Shown here: in pieces, positions 7,750 to 14,974 of the stretch
How positions within the stretch are numbered: position 1 is the stretch's first letter
Layout of the letters: the number at the start of each line of letters is the position of its first letter
The notes under the pieces: model-generated
Database searches by the model: none
Seen by the model: the letters and a program-made list of their open reading frames with translations, nothing else
Told to the model about the DNA's origin: nothing
Program-made: the position numbers and the translations under genes
NCBI RefSeq assembly: GCF_009002475.1
Contig: NZ_AP019860.1
Coordinates: 186,001-250,000 of the forward strand
Length of the DNA: 64,000 nt
Origin: Candidatus Uabimicrobium amorphum
Lineage (GTDB): Bacteria; Planctomycetota; Uabimicrobiia; Uabimicrobiales; Uabimicrobiaceae
Direction: 5' to 3'

Positions 7750-9441
7750 ATGGCTCGCGCTGTAGGAATTGATATTGGTTCGAAAAGTCTAAAAATCATT
7801 CAACTAGAAACAAGTGCAGGTAAAATACGTGTGACGCACTTTTTCGATTTAGAACTTTCGTTTGGGGAAGATGAGCAAGCCAACTCTAATTTATTAATAG
7901 AAGCGATTCATACTATTTTTAAAGAGAACGCTCTTGATCGCAACAATGTAATTTTATCTCTTCCCACACAAGATAGTATTTTGCGCGAGATTACCGTTGA
8001 TTTTTCGCAAGATGAACACATTAAAAAGATTATAAAATACGAAGCGGAAAAATATTTACACTCATACCCCATCGAGCAAGTGATCATTGATTACGCAAAA
8101 TTAAACACCGATGACAAAAGATCGCGTTTGTTTGTGGCTGCTGTTCCCAAGGTAATCCTTTCGCAAAGATTGGGAATTTTGGAAACATGTGGGATTGACC
8201 CTATTTCGGTAGACCTAGATATTACAGCCATTGCAAATATTTCGGCGTTGTGCCCTTCGGTAATGAAGAGAGAAATGGTGCTGATTATCGACTTTGGAGC
8301 AAGTGCGACGAAGTTGATATTTATGAATAAAAATGACATGAAGCACGTTCGCGCCATCCGTTTGGGAGCAAACCTTCGCGACGATGAGCCTGTGGAAGGC
8401 GAAGGTAAATTAAATGCGTCTACTGATGGTACGGACGAAGAATGGAACGATATTGATTGGGATTTGGAAAGTGAGTTGATCGTGACACTTCCCGTCCCCG
8501 ATGGTATGCGTTCAGATCGCATGTTTCTCGTGCATCAATCCGATGAGAAAGAAGACCAAGGGCAACGAAAATCCGAAGTTTTTGATCGCTTAGTGAAAGA
8601 AATTCGCCGTACGATGCTTACCTTGCAATTGGAACATCCCATAGAACTTATTTGTCTGACTGGTGGTGGATCTCAACTTCAAGGAATTGCCGAGTTTTTA
8701 AAAGAAAATCTAAAAATTGACACCACTTTTCTCAACTATTCGAAAAGTATTCACCTTGCAGATGACACTAGTCGCGAAGTTTTATATAGCGGTAGTGTGG
8801 CATTAGGTTGTGCATTAAAAGGCTTGGGAAAAAATAAGATCGACATGGATTTTCGCAAGGAAGAGTACGCCTATACCAAGCGTTTTGAGATGATGAAATT
8901 TCCTTTGGCAGTACTTGTGACGATTGTTTTATTACTACTTTTGGTGACAGGGTATGGCATCCAAGAAAGCCGCATCGCCGCGCAAAAAAAATATGACGAG
9001 CTTTGCAGTAACGGCGAAAAAATATTGAAACGCACACTACCTGGAACTAGAGTGCCCGCGAAGAATGCGGATTTTCTATATCGAATTCTGAAAAAAATGC
9101 GTGGTGTTCTCGCCGATGGGGCAGGAGAGCTTCCTGAGGTAAAAAGTGCTTTCACGCGCTGGAAGGATATTAGTGAACAATTTGCGGAAGTGCGCCGTCG
9201 TACATATATTGTTGTCACGGAGTTACGTATAGACCAAAATGATGGTACCATTGGCGGTTTTCTTGGACAAAATGATAGTCCTCTGGATTATATGCGTAGA
9301 CGTATCAATAGTATTGAGGAAATTGATCCCATCAAAACAAATTTTACGGACAATGAAATCGTGCGTAGTCCTCCAATTTCCGAGTTGCCTCGTGAGTACA
9401 AAATGGAGTTTTATTACAAAGAAAATGAAGAGGATGAATAA
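7750..9441 (+). CDS. pilM: PilM/GspL-like pilus or secretion assembly ATPase-fold protein
   Basis: 563 residues from ATG 7750; GAAAGGGGTG lies 9-12 nt upstream, so an in-frame GTG at 7738 would overlap the ribosome site. Residues 1-365 have the actin-like fold of PilM. Visible are AVGIDIGSKSLKIIQLE (phosphate 1), LPTQDSILREITVD, a second VLIIDFGASATKLIFM and adenosine motif LTGGGSQLQGI. A low-complexity acidic insert sits near 225-245. A membrane helix (about 385-405, LAVLVTIVLLLLLVTGYGI) and a 150-residue extracytoplasmic domain follow, as in GspL or a PilM-PilN fusion. It would form the inner-membrane platform of a type IV pilus or type II-like machine. First gene of a four-gene operon. Confidence 0.8.
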   Translation: MARAVGIDIGSKSLKIIQLETSAGKIRVTHFFDLELSFGEDEQANSNLLIEAIHTIFKENALDRNNVILSLPTQDSILREITVDFSQDEHIKKIIKYEAEKYLHSYPIEQVIIDYAKLNTDDKRSRLFVAAVPKVILSQRLGILETCGIDPISVDLDITAIANISALCPSVMKREMVLIIDFGASATKLIFMNKNDMKHVRAIRLGANLRDDEPVEGEGKLNASTDGTDEEWNDIDWDLESELIVTLPVPDGMRSDRMFLVHQSDEKEDQGQRKSEVFDRLVKEIRRTMLTLQLEHPIELICLTGGGSQLQGIAEFLKENLKIDTTFLNYSKSIHLADDTSREVLYSGSVALGCALKGLGKNKIDMDFRKEEYAYTKRFEMMKFPLAVLVTIVLLLLLVTGYGIQESRIAAQKKYDELCSNGEKILKRTLPGTRVPAKNADFLYRILKKMRGVLADGAGELPEVKSAFTRWKDISEQFAEVRRRTYIVVTELRIDQNDGTIGGFLGQNDSPLDYMRRRINSIEEIDPIKTNFTDNEIVRSPPISELPREYKMEFYYKENEEDE

Positions 9442-9443
9442 GT

Positions 9444-10010
9444 ATGGACTCGAGTGAAGGTTATGATAGCTATAAAATTTACATAGGGATGATGGGGGTA
9501 TTGTGTATCCTAGCCACGGGTTGGCTAATATACAACTATTTATCTTATTCCTCCTATGTGAGCAGCTTTGATACAGGAATTCGCGATTATAAAAAGATCG
9601 TGGCCTTAGAACCACAAATGCCACCGCCTGCAGAAAGTGATGATGAAGAGGACCCCAACGCCCCTGTCGTACCAGACGTACCTGTTATTCAAAAGACGTT
9701 TACTTTCTTCAAACGCACTGTTCCGGGAATTACACCCGAACGTGTTGAAGGACCTGAATTGGAAAAAGAAAACGAAGATGATATTGCGTTTATTGATCGC
9801 AGTTACAACATCGGTTTCCGCTCTATTAGCCGTGAAAAGCTGTCACGGTATATTTTCTACATAAAAGAGCGTGCTTTGGCACTTAAAGTAAACCTCGTGG
9901 TGAAAAGTTTAGAGATGGACAAGGTGGAAAGTGCGCGCCCTTACGAAGATCAATGGAAAGTGGAGTTGGTTTTTGTACATCGTGTACCTGACGATGATGA
10001 GGATGAATAA
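9444..10010 (+). CDS. PilO/GspM-like bitopic inner-membrane protein
   Basis: 188 residues, starting 2 bp after the stop of the PilM-like gene. One membrane helix (about residues 13-35, YIGMMGVLCILATGWLIYNYL), a proline- and acid-rich linker (residues 55-75) and a C-terminal domain of about 90 residues ending in an acidic tail. This topology and position match PilO or GspM, which dimerise with PilN/GspL in the periplasm and align the pilus platform. Sequence similarity by eye is weak, so the call rests mainly on topology, size and gene order. Confidence 0.6.
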   Translation: MDSSEGYDSYKIYIGMMGVLCILATGWLIYNYLSYSSYVSSFDTGIRDYKKIVALEPQMPPPAESDDEEDPNAPVVPDVPVIQKTFTFFKRTVPGITPERVEGPELEKENEDDIAFIDRSYNIGFRSISREKLSRYIFYIKERALALKVNLVVKSLEMDKVESARPYEDQWKVELVFVHRVPDDDEDE

Positions 10011-10012
10011 TT

Positions 10013-11332
10013 GTGAGCGAAGATAAAAAACGCGTGGAAGAACGTCAACATTATATGATGGCGTGGTTTTGTAGCGTATTGCTGTTTTTTCTATTAGGTG
10101 GTTGGTTTTTATCTACGGCAACAAATGCATTATTTCTCGCAAATGGTATGTGGGCAATACTTTTGTTTTTGTATGCTCTTTGCAGTGCGAGTTATCATTG
10201 CTACTATCGTATATTCCCATATGTCGGAGAGAGGCGTTTACTCATTTTTGCTGACCTCGCATTTATTTTTGTTTGTACACTCCTTCAGTTTCCCATATTT
10301 GTCATTCTGATTTTACTTAACACGCAAATTACTCTTTTACTTCTTTCCATTCGTTTAGAAACTCCTGCCCCTAAAAAGTTATTTTTGAGTTATTTGCTAC
10401 TCCTTATTGTACTGTGCTTAGTTCTTAGTGAAACGGTGACACACAAAATGATTTCTTTTGTCGTACTATTTTGTGGCGAGTCCATCTTCATTTTGAGCTT
10501 ATGGTATGGATTTGCATTTCTTTTGGAAAACAATAATGTTGTATGGCGCAATAAAATAAGAGAAATTCAGGAAAATCGTATTGTCGATTATTTTGCGCAG
10601 CATAAAGAATTGCGTTCGTTACAAAAAGCTTCTAATACCGCAAGTAAAGGTCTCAAACATCAACAAAGATCTCTACTTCTCTATAAAAATTTTTATAAAA
10701 TATTGCGTGATCCGCAACAGTATACGATTTATCAAAATCTATGTCCCGATTCTTTAGGGGAAATTTTTTCACTAGAGAGCAAAAACTTAGTTGTTGATAA
10801 CAGCCGTGAAATAAAAATAGAAGAGTATTTAAATGAAATTCATCAAAATTTACCGCACGAAGCACAGCAACTGAAAATACAACGCGATGATAATGTTGAC
10901 GAGATGATAACGCTTCCTCTTGAGCCAGGTATGTCCTGGATTTTTTACCAATGGTTGTACTTCTTTAACGATGACAAAGAGTTATTTGTGGTCATTTCGG
11001 ATGACGATGAGACTCTTAGCTTCAAATGTATTGCTAAGGCCAATATTTCTCCGTCTTCTTGTGATGAAGATACCTGCCCTGAGTGCGGAAAAAAGGTACG
11101 CTCATTATACAGTGTTTATCTGAAAGATCTTGCTTGTTCGCAGTGTTGCCGCAAAATTTTAGAAAACAGAGTGCGTGGAGACGCCATCGAGTTAGAAATG
11201 GTGAAAAAAATTCTAAGTTACTACAAAATGGGAAGTATTCAGTGTGGTATATCGAGTTGGGATAACCATGAATATTTCATTACCGTACAAGTAAAAAAAG
11301 TTAGCTATGAAAAAAATGAAACGTCGCAATAA
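10013..11332 (+). CDS. polytopic membrane protein with C-terminal zinc ribbon, unknown function
   Basis: 439 residues from a GTG start 2 bp after the previous stop. About six membrane helices occupy residues 13-175. A basic, coiled region and a soluble domain follow. A CPEC...CSQCC pair (Cys 355, 358, about 374 and 377) can bind one zinc as a treble-cleft or ribbon. I do not recognise the family and see no PilP/PilQ/GspC features, so it is not a standard pilus component. Tight spacing with the PilM- and PilO-like genes says it is co-translated and acts in the same membrane process. Confidence 0.8.
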   Translation: MSEDKKRVEERQHYMMAWFCSVLLFFLLGGWFLSTATNALFLANGMWAILLFLYALCSASYHCYYRIFPYVGERRLLIFADLAFIFVCTLLQFPIFVILILLNTQITLLLLSIRLETPAPKKLFLSYLLLLIVLCLVLSETVTHKMISFVVLFCGESIFILSLWYGFAFLLENNNVVWRNKIREIQENRIVDYFAQHKELRSLQKASNTASKGLKHQQRSLLLYKNFYKILRDPQQYTIYQNLCPDSLGEIFSLESKNLVVDNSREIKIEEYLNEIHQNLPHEAQQLKIQRDDNVDEMITLPLEPGMSWIFYQWLYFFNDDKELFVVISDDDETLSFKCIAKANISPSSCDEDTCPECGKKVRSLYSVYLKDLACSQCCRKILENRVRGDAIELEMVKKILSYYKMGSIQCGISSWDNHEYFITVQVKKVSYEKNETSQ

Positions 11333-11606
11333 ACAAATTCAAGTAAGAAAATTTAGCAAATGGTGTAAACGAGTTTGTCAAAGAATTCGTAGCATTCATT
11401 CATTTTCAACTCATACAGCTTTGCAACTTCATTTTTTGAGAAATCCTCAAAAAGATACGCCGGGCCTTTGCATTGAATATACAACGGAAAAAATATTTTC
11501 GATTGCTGCAAATGGACAAGTCGAAGAAGTTGGCAGAGTTTTTGTCGAAGGAAATAACGAAGGTATTATTGCTGATATTTTACGGGATGATTACGATTTA
11601 CTGTAA
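11307..11606 (+). CDS. small basic protein of the PilM-like operon
   Basis: 99 residues, overlapping the end of the previous gene by 26 bp; ATG 11307 and ATG 11316 are both possible. The first 35 residues are strongly basic (KKMKRRNKQIQVRKFSKWCK). The rest resembles a small beta domain: LHFLRNPQKDTPGLCIEYTT, then FSIAANGQVEEVGRVFV. No signal peptide. The family is unknown. The overlap implies translational coupling with the zinc-ribbon membrane protein, and the basic head suggests binding to nucleic acid or to an acidic surface. Confidence 0.6.
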   Translation: MKKMKRRNKQIQVRKFSKWCKRVCQRIRSIHSFSTHTALQLHFLRNPQKDTPGLCIEYTTEKIFSIAANGQVEEVGRVFVEGNNEGIIADILRDDYDLL

Positions 11607-11852
11607 TGCTTTTTTCGTTTTGCGCTTTCGACTTTTTGGTGCATTGAGTTCGCGAACAATCAGATTGAGCTGTTCTATTTTACAACTAATGGTATAAATT
11701 TGTTCGTTATAGTCATCTAAAATATCCTGTAGTTCTATGTATCTCTCGATCAATACCGCCTTTTGTTCTTCAAATTCGCTTATTTTTTCTAGACGCTTTT
11801 TCTTTGGCATCTTTTTCAACTGAGTCAAATCAATTTCTTCGGTAAAATTCAT
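11598..11852 (-). CDS. small coiled-coil protein
   Basis: 84 residues, mostly helical and charged (residues 12-70 look like a long coiled coil: KKMPKKKRLEKISEFEEQKA, then ERYIELQDILDDYNEQIY), with a basic tail SRKRKTKKALQ. ACGGAGAAAAGCA precedes the ATG, a good ribosome site. It converges on, and overlaps by 9 bp, the last gene of the PilM-like operon. Function unknown. The strong codon structure and ribosome site favour a real gene. Confidence 0.6.
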   Translation of the reverse strand: MNFTEEIDLTQLKKMPKKKRLEKISEFEEQKAVLIERYIELQDILDDYNEQIYTISCKIEQLNLIVRELNAPKSRKRKTKKALQ

Positions 11853-12202
11853 TGCTTTTCTCCGTTTTAAAATTGGTTGTTGTTTTGATTTCTATTTTTA
11901 AACTAATTCCAGGTTGTCATCATTTTCCAGGTTGTCATCATTGTCCAGGTTGTTTTGTAGTTCCAGAGAACCGTTCCCTGAAGTAAACTTCAGTTTTATT
12001 AAAACGGAACTACCCACAAGGTGTCATTCCTGCGAAAGCAGGAATCCACAATATAAAGTAAACTTTAAAGCGCCTGGATCCCTGATCAAGTCAGGGATAA
12101 CACTACCGATGGTAGCTTTGTAGTTCCAGAGAACACTCTAATAGTCAGGAATGACACCTAATAGTTAGAATGGCACTCTAATAGTTAGATGACTACGCAG
12201 TT
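11853..12202. repeat. cluster of short repeats and hairpins
   Basis: 350 bp without a gene, built of several repeat types. An 18-bp tandem repeat (TCCAGGTTGTCATCATTT, about 2.6 copies, 11908-11953). TTTGTAGTTCCAGAGAAC twice (near 11950 and 12117). A hairpin CTGAAG-TAAA-CTTCAG. The stem ATTCCTGC-GAAA-GCAGGAAT (12026-12045), a GNRA-loop repeat of a type found scattered in many bacterial genomes. The stem ATCCCTGA-TCAAG-TCAGGGAT (12078-12098). And CTAATAGTTAG-like units three times (12133-12190). Confidence 0.75.
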
Positions 12203-13312
12203 CTAACCTTTGCTTTCGGCCAGTTCTCCTAGAATTTTTATTCCTTCTGCAATTTTTTCGTCGCTTACCGCAAATGAAATTCTAAAATGGGTGTCGCGGT
12301 TACTAAAGGCTTTTCCAGGTATCACTAACATATTCTTCGCAATGGCAGCTTCGCAAAATTCGGAGCCTGTTCCCCACGGCGTTTGTGGATAGATGTAGAA
12401 TGATCCACTTGGTTTTTCTACGGTAAACCCCTTATTTTTTAAACCTTCATATATCATATCTCTTTTCTTGCGGTACTCATCTATGTATGGCGTCATATCT
12501 ACATCAAAAGCATCGTTACATGCATATTGAGCTACGGACGGTGCACACACAAACGAAAATTGTTGCAAGGTGGTCATTTTCTCCATGATTTCTTTGTTGC
12601 CAGCGGCATATCCCATACGCCACCCTGTCATTCCGTAACTTTTTGAAAAACCATCTAGAAGTATGGTTTTTTCAGGGTAATATGTATAGATGGAGTCGTA
12701 ACTACCTTCGTAGAGAAAAGAGCTATAAATTTCATCCGAAATCACAATAATATCATTTTTTTTGGCGATTTCGGCCACTTCTTGGAGATCTTGCTTTTTA
12801 AACAGAACTCCTGTGGGGTTTGAAGGGCTGTTGATGAAAATAATCTTTGTTTTTTCTGAGATTAACGCGGCTATTTTTTGCGGTCGTAATTGAAAATCTG
12901 GGTACAAGTCGTAGTATTTGGGTATGCCTCCGGTAAGCTCAACCAGGTTTTTATACATGACAAAATACGGATCTGGTATGATAACTTCATCTCCCGGATT
13001 TATGAGCACCATGAGTGACAATAAAATTCCTCCCGATACTCCCGATGTCACAAAACATTCTTCTGGACATACTCCTCGTGTTTGCGAAATTTGTTTTTTG
13101 ATATTCTCGCGTAGCGTTGGTATTCCCTGAGTGACTGTATAACTATTTTGTCCTTCGCGAATTGCTTGTATCGCCGCATTTTTTATTTTTTCAGGAACAT
13201 CGAAATCCGGTTGCCCTATGGAAAAATTAACGGGATCTTCCAAGGAAGCTCCTAAATCGAACACCTTGCGAATTCCCGAAGCGGATAAGTTTTTTACACG
13301 ATCTGCAAACAT
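12203..13312 (-). CDS. class I PLP-dependent aminotransferase (aspartate-aminotransferase-like)
   Basis: 369 residues, cytosolic. Fold type I signatures are in order: an N-terminal substrate region VNFSIGQPDFDVP, the PLP-stacking and Asn motif INSPSNPTGV, the PLP-nitrogen Asp in VISDEIYSSF, the Schiff-base Lys in DGFSKSYGMTGWRMGY (about residue 225), and the carboxylate-binding Arg in THFRISFAVS. It swaps an amino group between an amino acid and 2-oxoglutarate or a related keto acid. Aspartate or a neutral amino acid is likely but unproven. GGGG lies 7 nt before the ATG. Two hairpins separate it from the small basic protein gene upstream. Confidence 0.92.
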   Translation of the reverse strand: MFADRVKNLSASGIRKVFDLGASLEDPVNFSIGQPDFDVPEKIKNAAIQAIREGQNSYTVTQGIPTLRENIKKQISQTRGVCPEECFVTSGVSGGILLSLMVLINPGDEVIIPDPYFVMYKNLVELTGGIPKYYDLYPDFQLRPQKIAALISEKTKIIFINSPSNPTGVLFKKQDLQEVAEIAKKNDIIVISDEIYSSFLYEGSYDSIYTYYPEKTILLDGFSKSYGMTGWRMGYAAGNKEIMEKMTTLQQFSFVCAPSVAQYACNDAFDVDMTPYIDEYRKKRDMIYEGLKNKGFTVEKPSGSFYIYPQTPWGTGSEFCEAAIAKNMLVIPGKAFSNRDTHFRISFAVSDEKIAEGIKILGELAESKG

Positions 13313-13350
13313 AGCTGTACCCCATCAACAAATTTTCTATGTAAAAGAAA

Positions 13351-13385
13351 TTGAGGCACAAAATAACGTGTATTTTGTGCCTCAA
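13351..13385 (-). terminator. probable terminator after the small basic protein gene
   Basis: A perfect 15-bp stem (TTGAGGCACAAAATA / TATTTTGTGCCTCAA, 5-nt loop) is followed on the minus strand by TTTCTTTT. It separates the small basic protein gene from the aminotransferase gene. Confidence 0.6.
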
Positions 13386-13390
13386 AATAA

Positions 13391-13440
13391 GAGGCGATGT
13401 AAGGCGTTTTGTCGATCAAGCGACATGAAACGAACGCCTC
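13391..13440 (-). other. structured region with two competing stems
   Basis: GAGGCG (13391-13396) can pair with CGCCTC (13435-13440). AGGCGTT (13402-13408) can pair with AACGCCT (13433-13439). The two stems share bases and exclude each other. An inner GTCG/CGAC stem is compatible with both. It lies just before the terminator-like hairpin in the minus transcript, an arrangement that could attenuate readthrough, but no known riboswitch motif is recognised. Confidence 0.35.
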
Positions 13441-13466
13441 ATATAAAAATAAGAAGACTGCTTTTG

Positions 13467-13640
13467 TTACTTCTTTTTCTTTAGTGTAACGCCGGTTTTG
13501 GTTTTTGGCAATCCATAAACAGATTTGCCTTCTTCCCAACGACCTTCTTTTGCCAAAATAGCCAGACGTTCTTCTCTTTTTAACACGTTACGTACTTTAT
13601 TCGCACCTGACTTAATACGTAGACTTTTATGAATAGTCAT
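13467..13640 (-). CDS. small basic protein of the PVC-group family
   Basis: 57 residues, starting MTIHKSLRIKSGANKVRNVL and containing KREERLAILAKEGRWEEG and VYGLPKTKTGV, ending in four lysines. This matches, from memory, a family of tiny, very basic proteins annotated only in Planctomycetes, Verrucomicrobia, Chlamydiae and relatives (TIGR04137, I believe). About a third of its residues are Lys or Arg and it has no cysteine; binding to RNA or the ribosome is the natural guess, but no function is established. It is followed by a strong terminator-like hairpin, as expected for a separately transcribed, abundant small protein. It is the best single taxonomic marker here. Confidence 0.85.
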   Translation of the reverse strand: MTIHKSLRIKSGANKVRNVLKREERLAILAKEGRWEEGKSVYGLPKTKTGVTLKKKK

Positions 13641-13717
13641 GAAAAATACCTCATAATAATTGTTTCTTAATGTTGTCTATGGGAGACATCGATTTAATAT
13701 TCTTAAGGGCAATAGTA

Positions 13718-14893
13718 TTATTTTTTGTGCAATTTTTCAAGTTTTTTTCCCGCATTTGCTAAAGTTTCCTCATCTTTGCAAAAACAAAATCGCACATAAT
13801 TTTTTGCAAGGTGACGATGAGACGCACTATAAAAAAAGCTCGGCGGAATGGCTGTTACCCCTACTTCCTTGGTTAAGTATTCACAAAAAGCAACATCATC
13901 AGAAAAATTGTAATCGCTATGATCTGCCATGATAAAATAAGTAGCATTTGGTTTACATACCTGCAAGTTACTTTTTTGCAAGCAGTTGATGAGTAAGTCG
14001 CGTTTTTGCTGGTACTCTTGTTGCATTGTGGTGAAGAAATCGTTTTGTTGCGCTTTTTCAATCGCTTTGGCGATACCATATTGTAAAGGTGTTGCTACAG
14101 AAAATGATATCCATTGTCTTGCCTCGCAGATCGCTTGAATCCACTTATCATTGGCAATAATCCACCCTATTTTCCAGCCCGTCACACCAAAAGTTTTACC
14201 AGCACTCGAAATGGTGATGGTATGTTCGGCCATCCCTTCCATATTTGCCATACGCTGATGTTGATTATTGTCGAAGATCATGTATTCATATACTTCATCG
14301 CATACAGCAAGCACATTATATTTTAAACATAGTTGTGCGATGAAAGATAGCTCTTCTGTTGTAAATATTTTTCCACAAGGGTTATGTGGTGTGTTGATAA
14401 AAATAAGTTTGGTGTTGTTGTTAAACAATTTTTCCAATTCGTCGCGATCAAATACCCATTCATCGTTTTCGTAAGTAAGAGGGATGTATACTGGCGTGCC
14501 TCCTGCCATCTTAATTGATGCTGGATAAGAATCGTAGAATGGCTCAAAGAGAATAACTTCGTCTCCTTCTTCTACGAAAGCTTGACAGGTGGCAAAGATT
14601 GCCTCTGTTGCTCCGACAGTAACTGTAATGTTTTTTGCCGGATCAATTGGATTTGAAAACTGCGGCGAATATAGATTTGCAATTGCCTGTGTTAAAAGGG
14701 GTAGTCCACTGCTCGGAGCATATTGATTTAAATTTTTGTGAATACCTTCTTGGGCAAATTCTTTTATAAAGGAGGCGCAAGGCATATTTGGAAATCCTTG
14801 CCCGAGATTGATTGCATTGTACTCTTTTGCCAGTGCTGTCATTTGAGCAAAAATAGTCTTCTGAGGTGAGCTAACACGTTTTGCCGTTAACAT
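13718..14893 (-). CDS. class I/II aminotransferase (methionine/kynurenine aminotransferase type)
   Basis: 391 residues. The opening INLGQGFPNMPCASFIKEFA and the YAPSSGLPLL segment are typical of the kynurenine-oxoglutarate / methionine aminotransferase group (YbdL-like). PLP contacts are visible: VGATEAIFATCQAF, INTPHNPCGKIFT, VCDEVYEYMIFD, SSAGKTFGVTGWKIGW (Schiff-base Lys near 235) and the C-terminal Arg in NYVRFCFCKDEE. It probably transaminates methionine or aromatic amino acids, possibly as the last step of methionine salvage. AAAGG lies 10 nt upstream of the ATG. It follows a terminator, so it likely has its own promoter. Confidence 0.9.
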   Translation of the reverse strand: MLTAKRVSSPQKTIFAQMTALAKEYNAINLGQGFPNMPCASFIKEFAQEGIHKNLNQYAPSSGLPLLTQAIANLYSPQFSNPIDPAKNITVTVGATEAIFATCQAFVEEGDEVILFEPFYDSYPASIKMAGGTPVYIPLTYENDEWVFDRDELEKLFNNNTKLIFINTPHNPCGKIFTTEELSFIAQLCLKYNVLAVCDEVYEYMIFDNNQHQRMANMEGMAEHTITISSAGKTFGVTGWKIGWIIANDKWIQAICEARQWISFSVATPLQYGIAKAIEKAQQNDFFTTMQQEYQQKRDLLINCLQKSNLQVCKPNATYFIMADHSDYNFSDDVAFCEYLTKEVGVTAIPPSFFYSASHRHLAKNYVRFCFCKDEETLANAGKKLEKLHKK

Positions 14894-14911
14894 ATATATG
14901 CCTTTACCAAT

Positions 14912-14939
14912 AAAAAAAACGGGGAAAAATTCCCCGTTT
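14912..14939 (-). terminator. intrinsic terminator of the C25 peptidase gene
   Basis: On the minus strand, AACGGGGAA-TTT-TTCCCCGTT is followed by a run of Ts. It lies 36 bp after the stop codon of the C25 peptidase gene. Confidence 0.85.
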
Positions 14940-14974
14940 CGTGTTCTGTAATGAAATTTAGTTAGTAACTGAAA

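Noticed and set aside
8091..8522. 143-codon minus-strand frame inside the PilM-like gene
   Set aside because: Antisense shadow of a conserved coding sequence without its own ribosome site.
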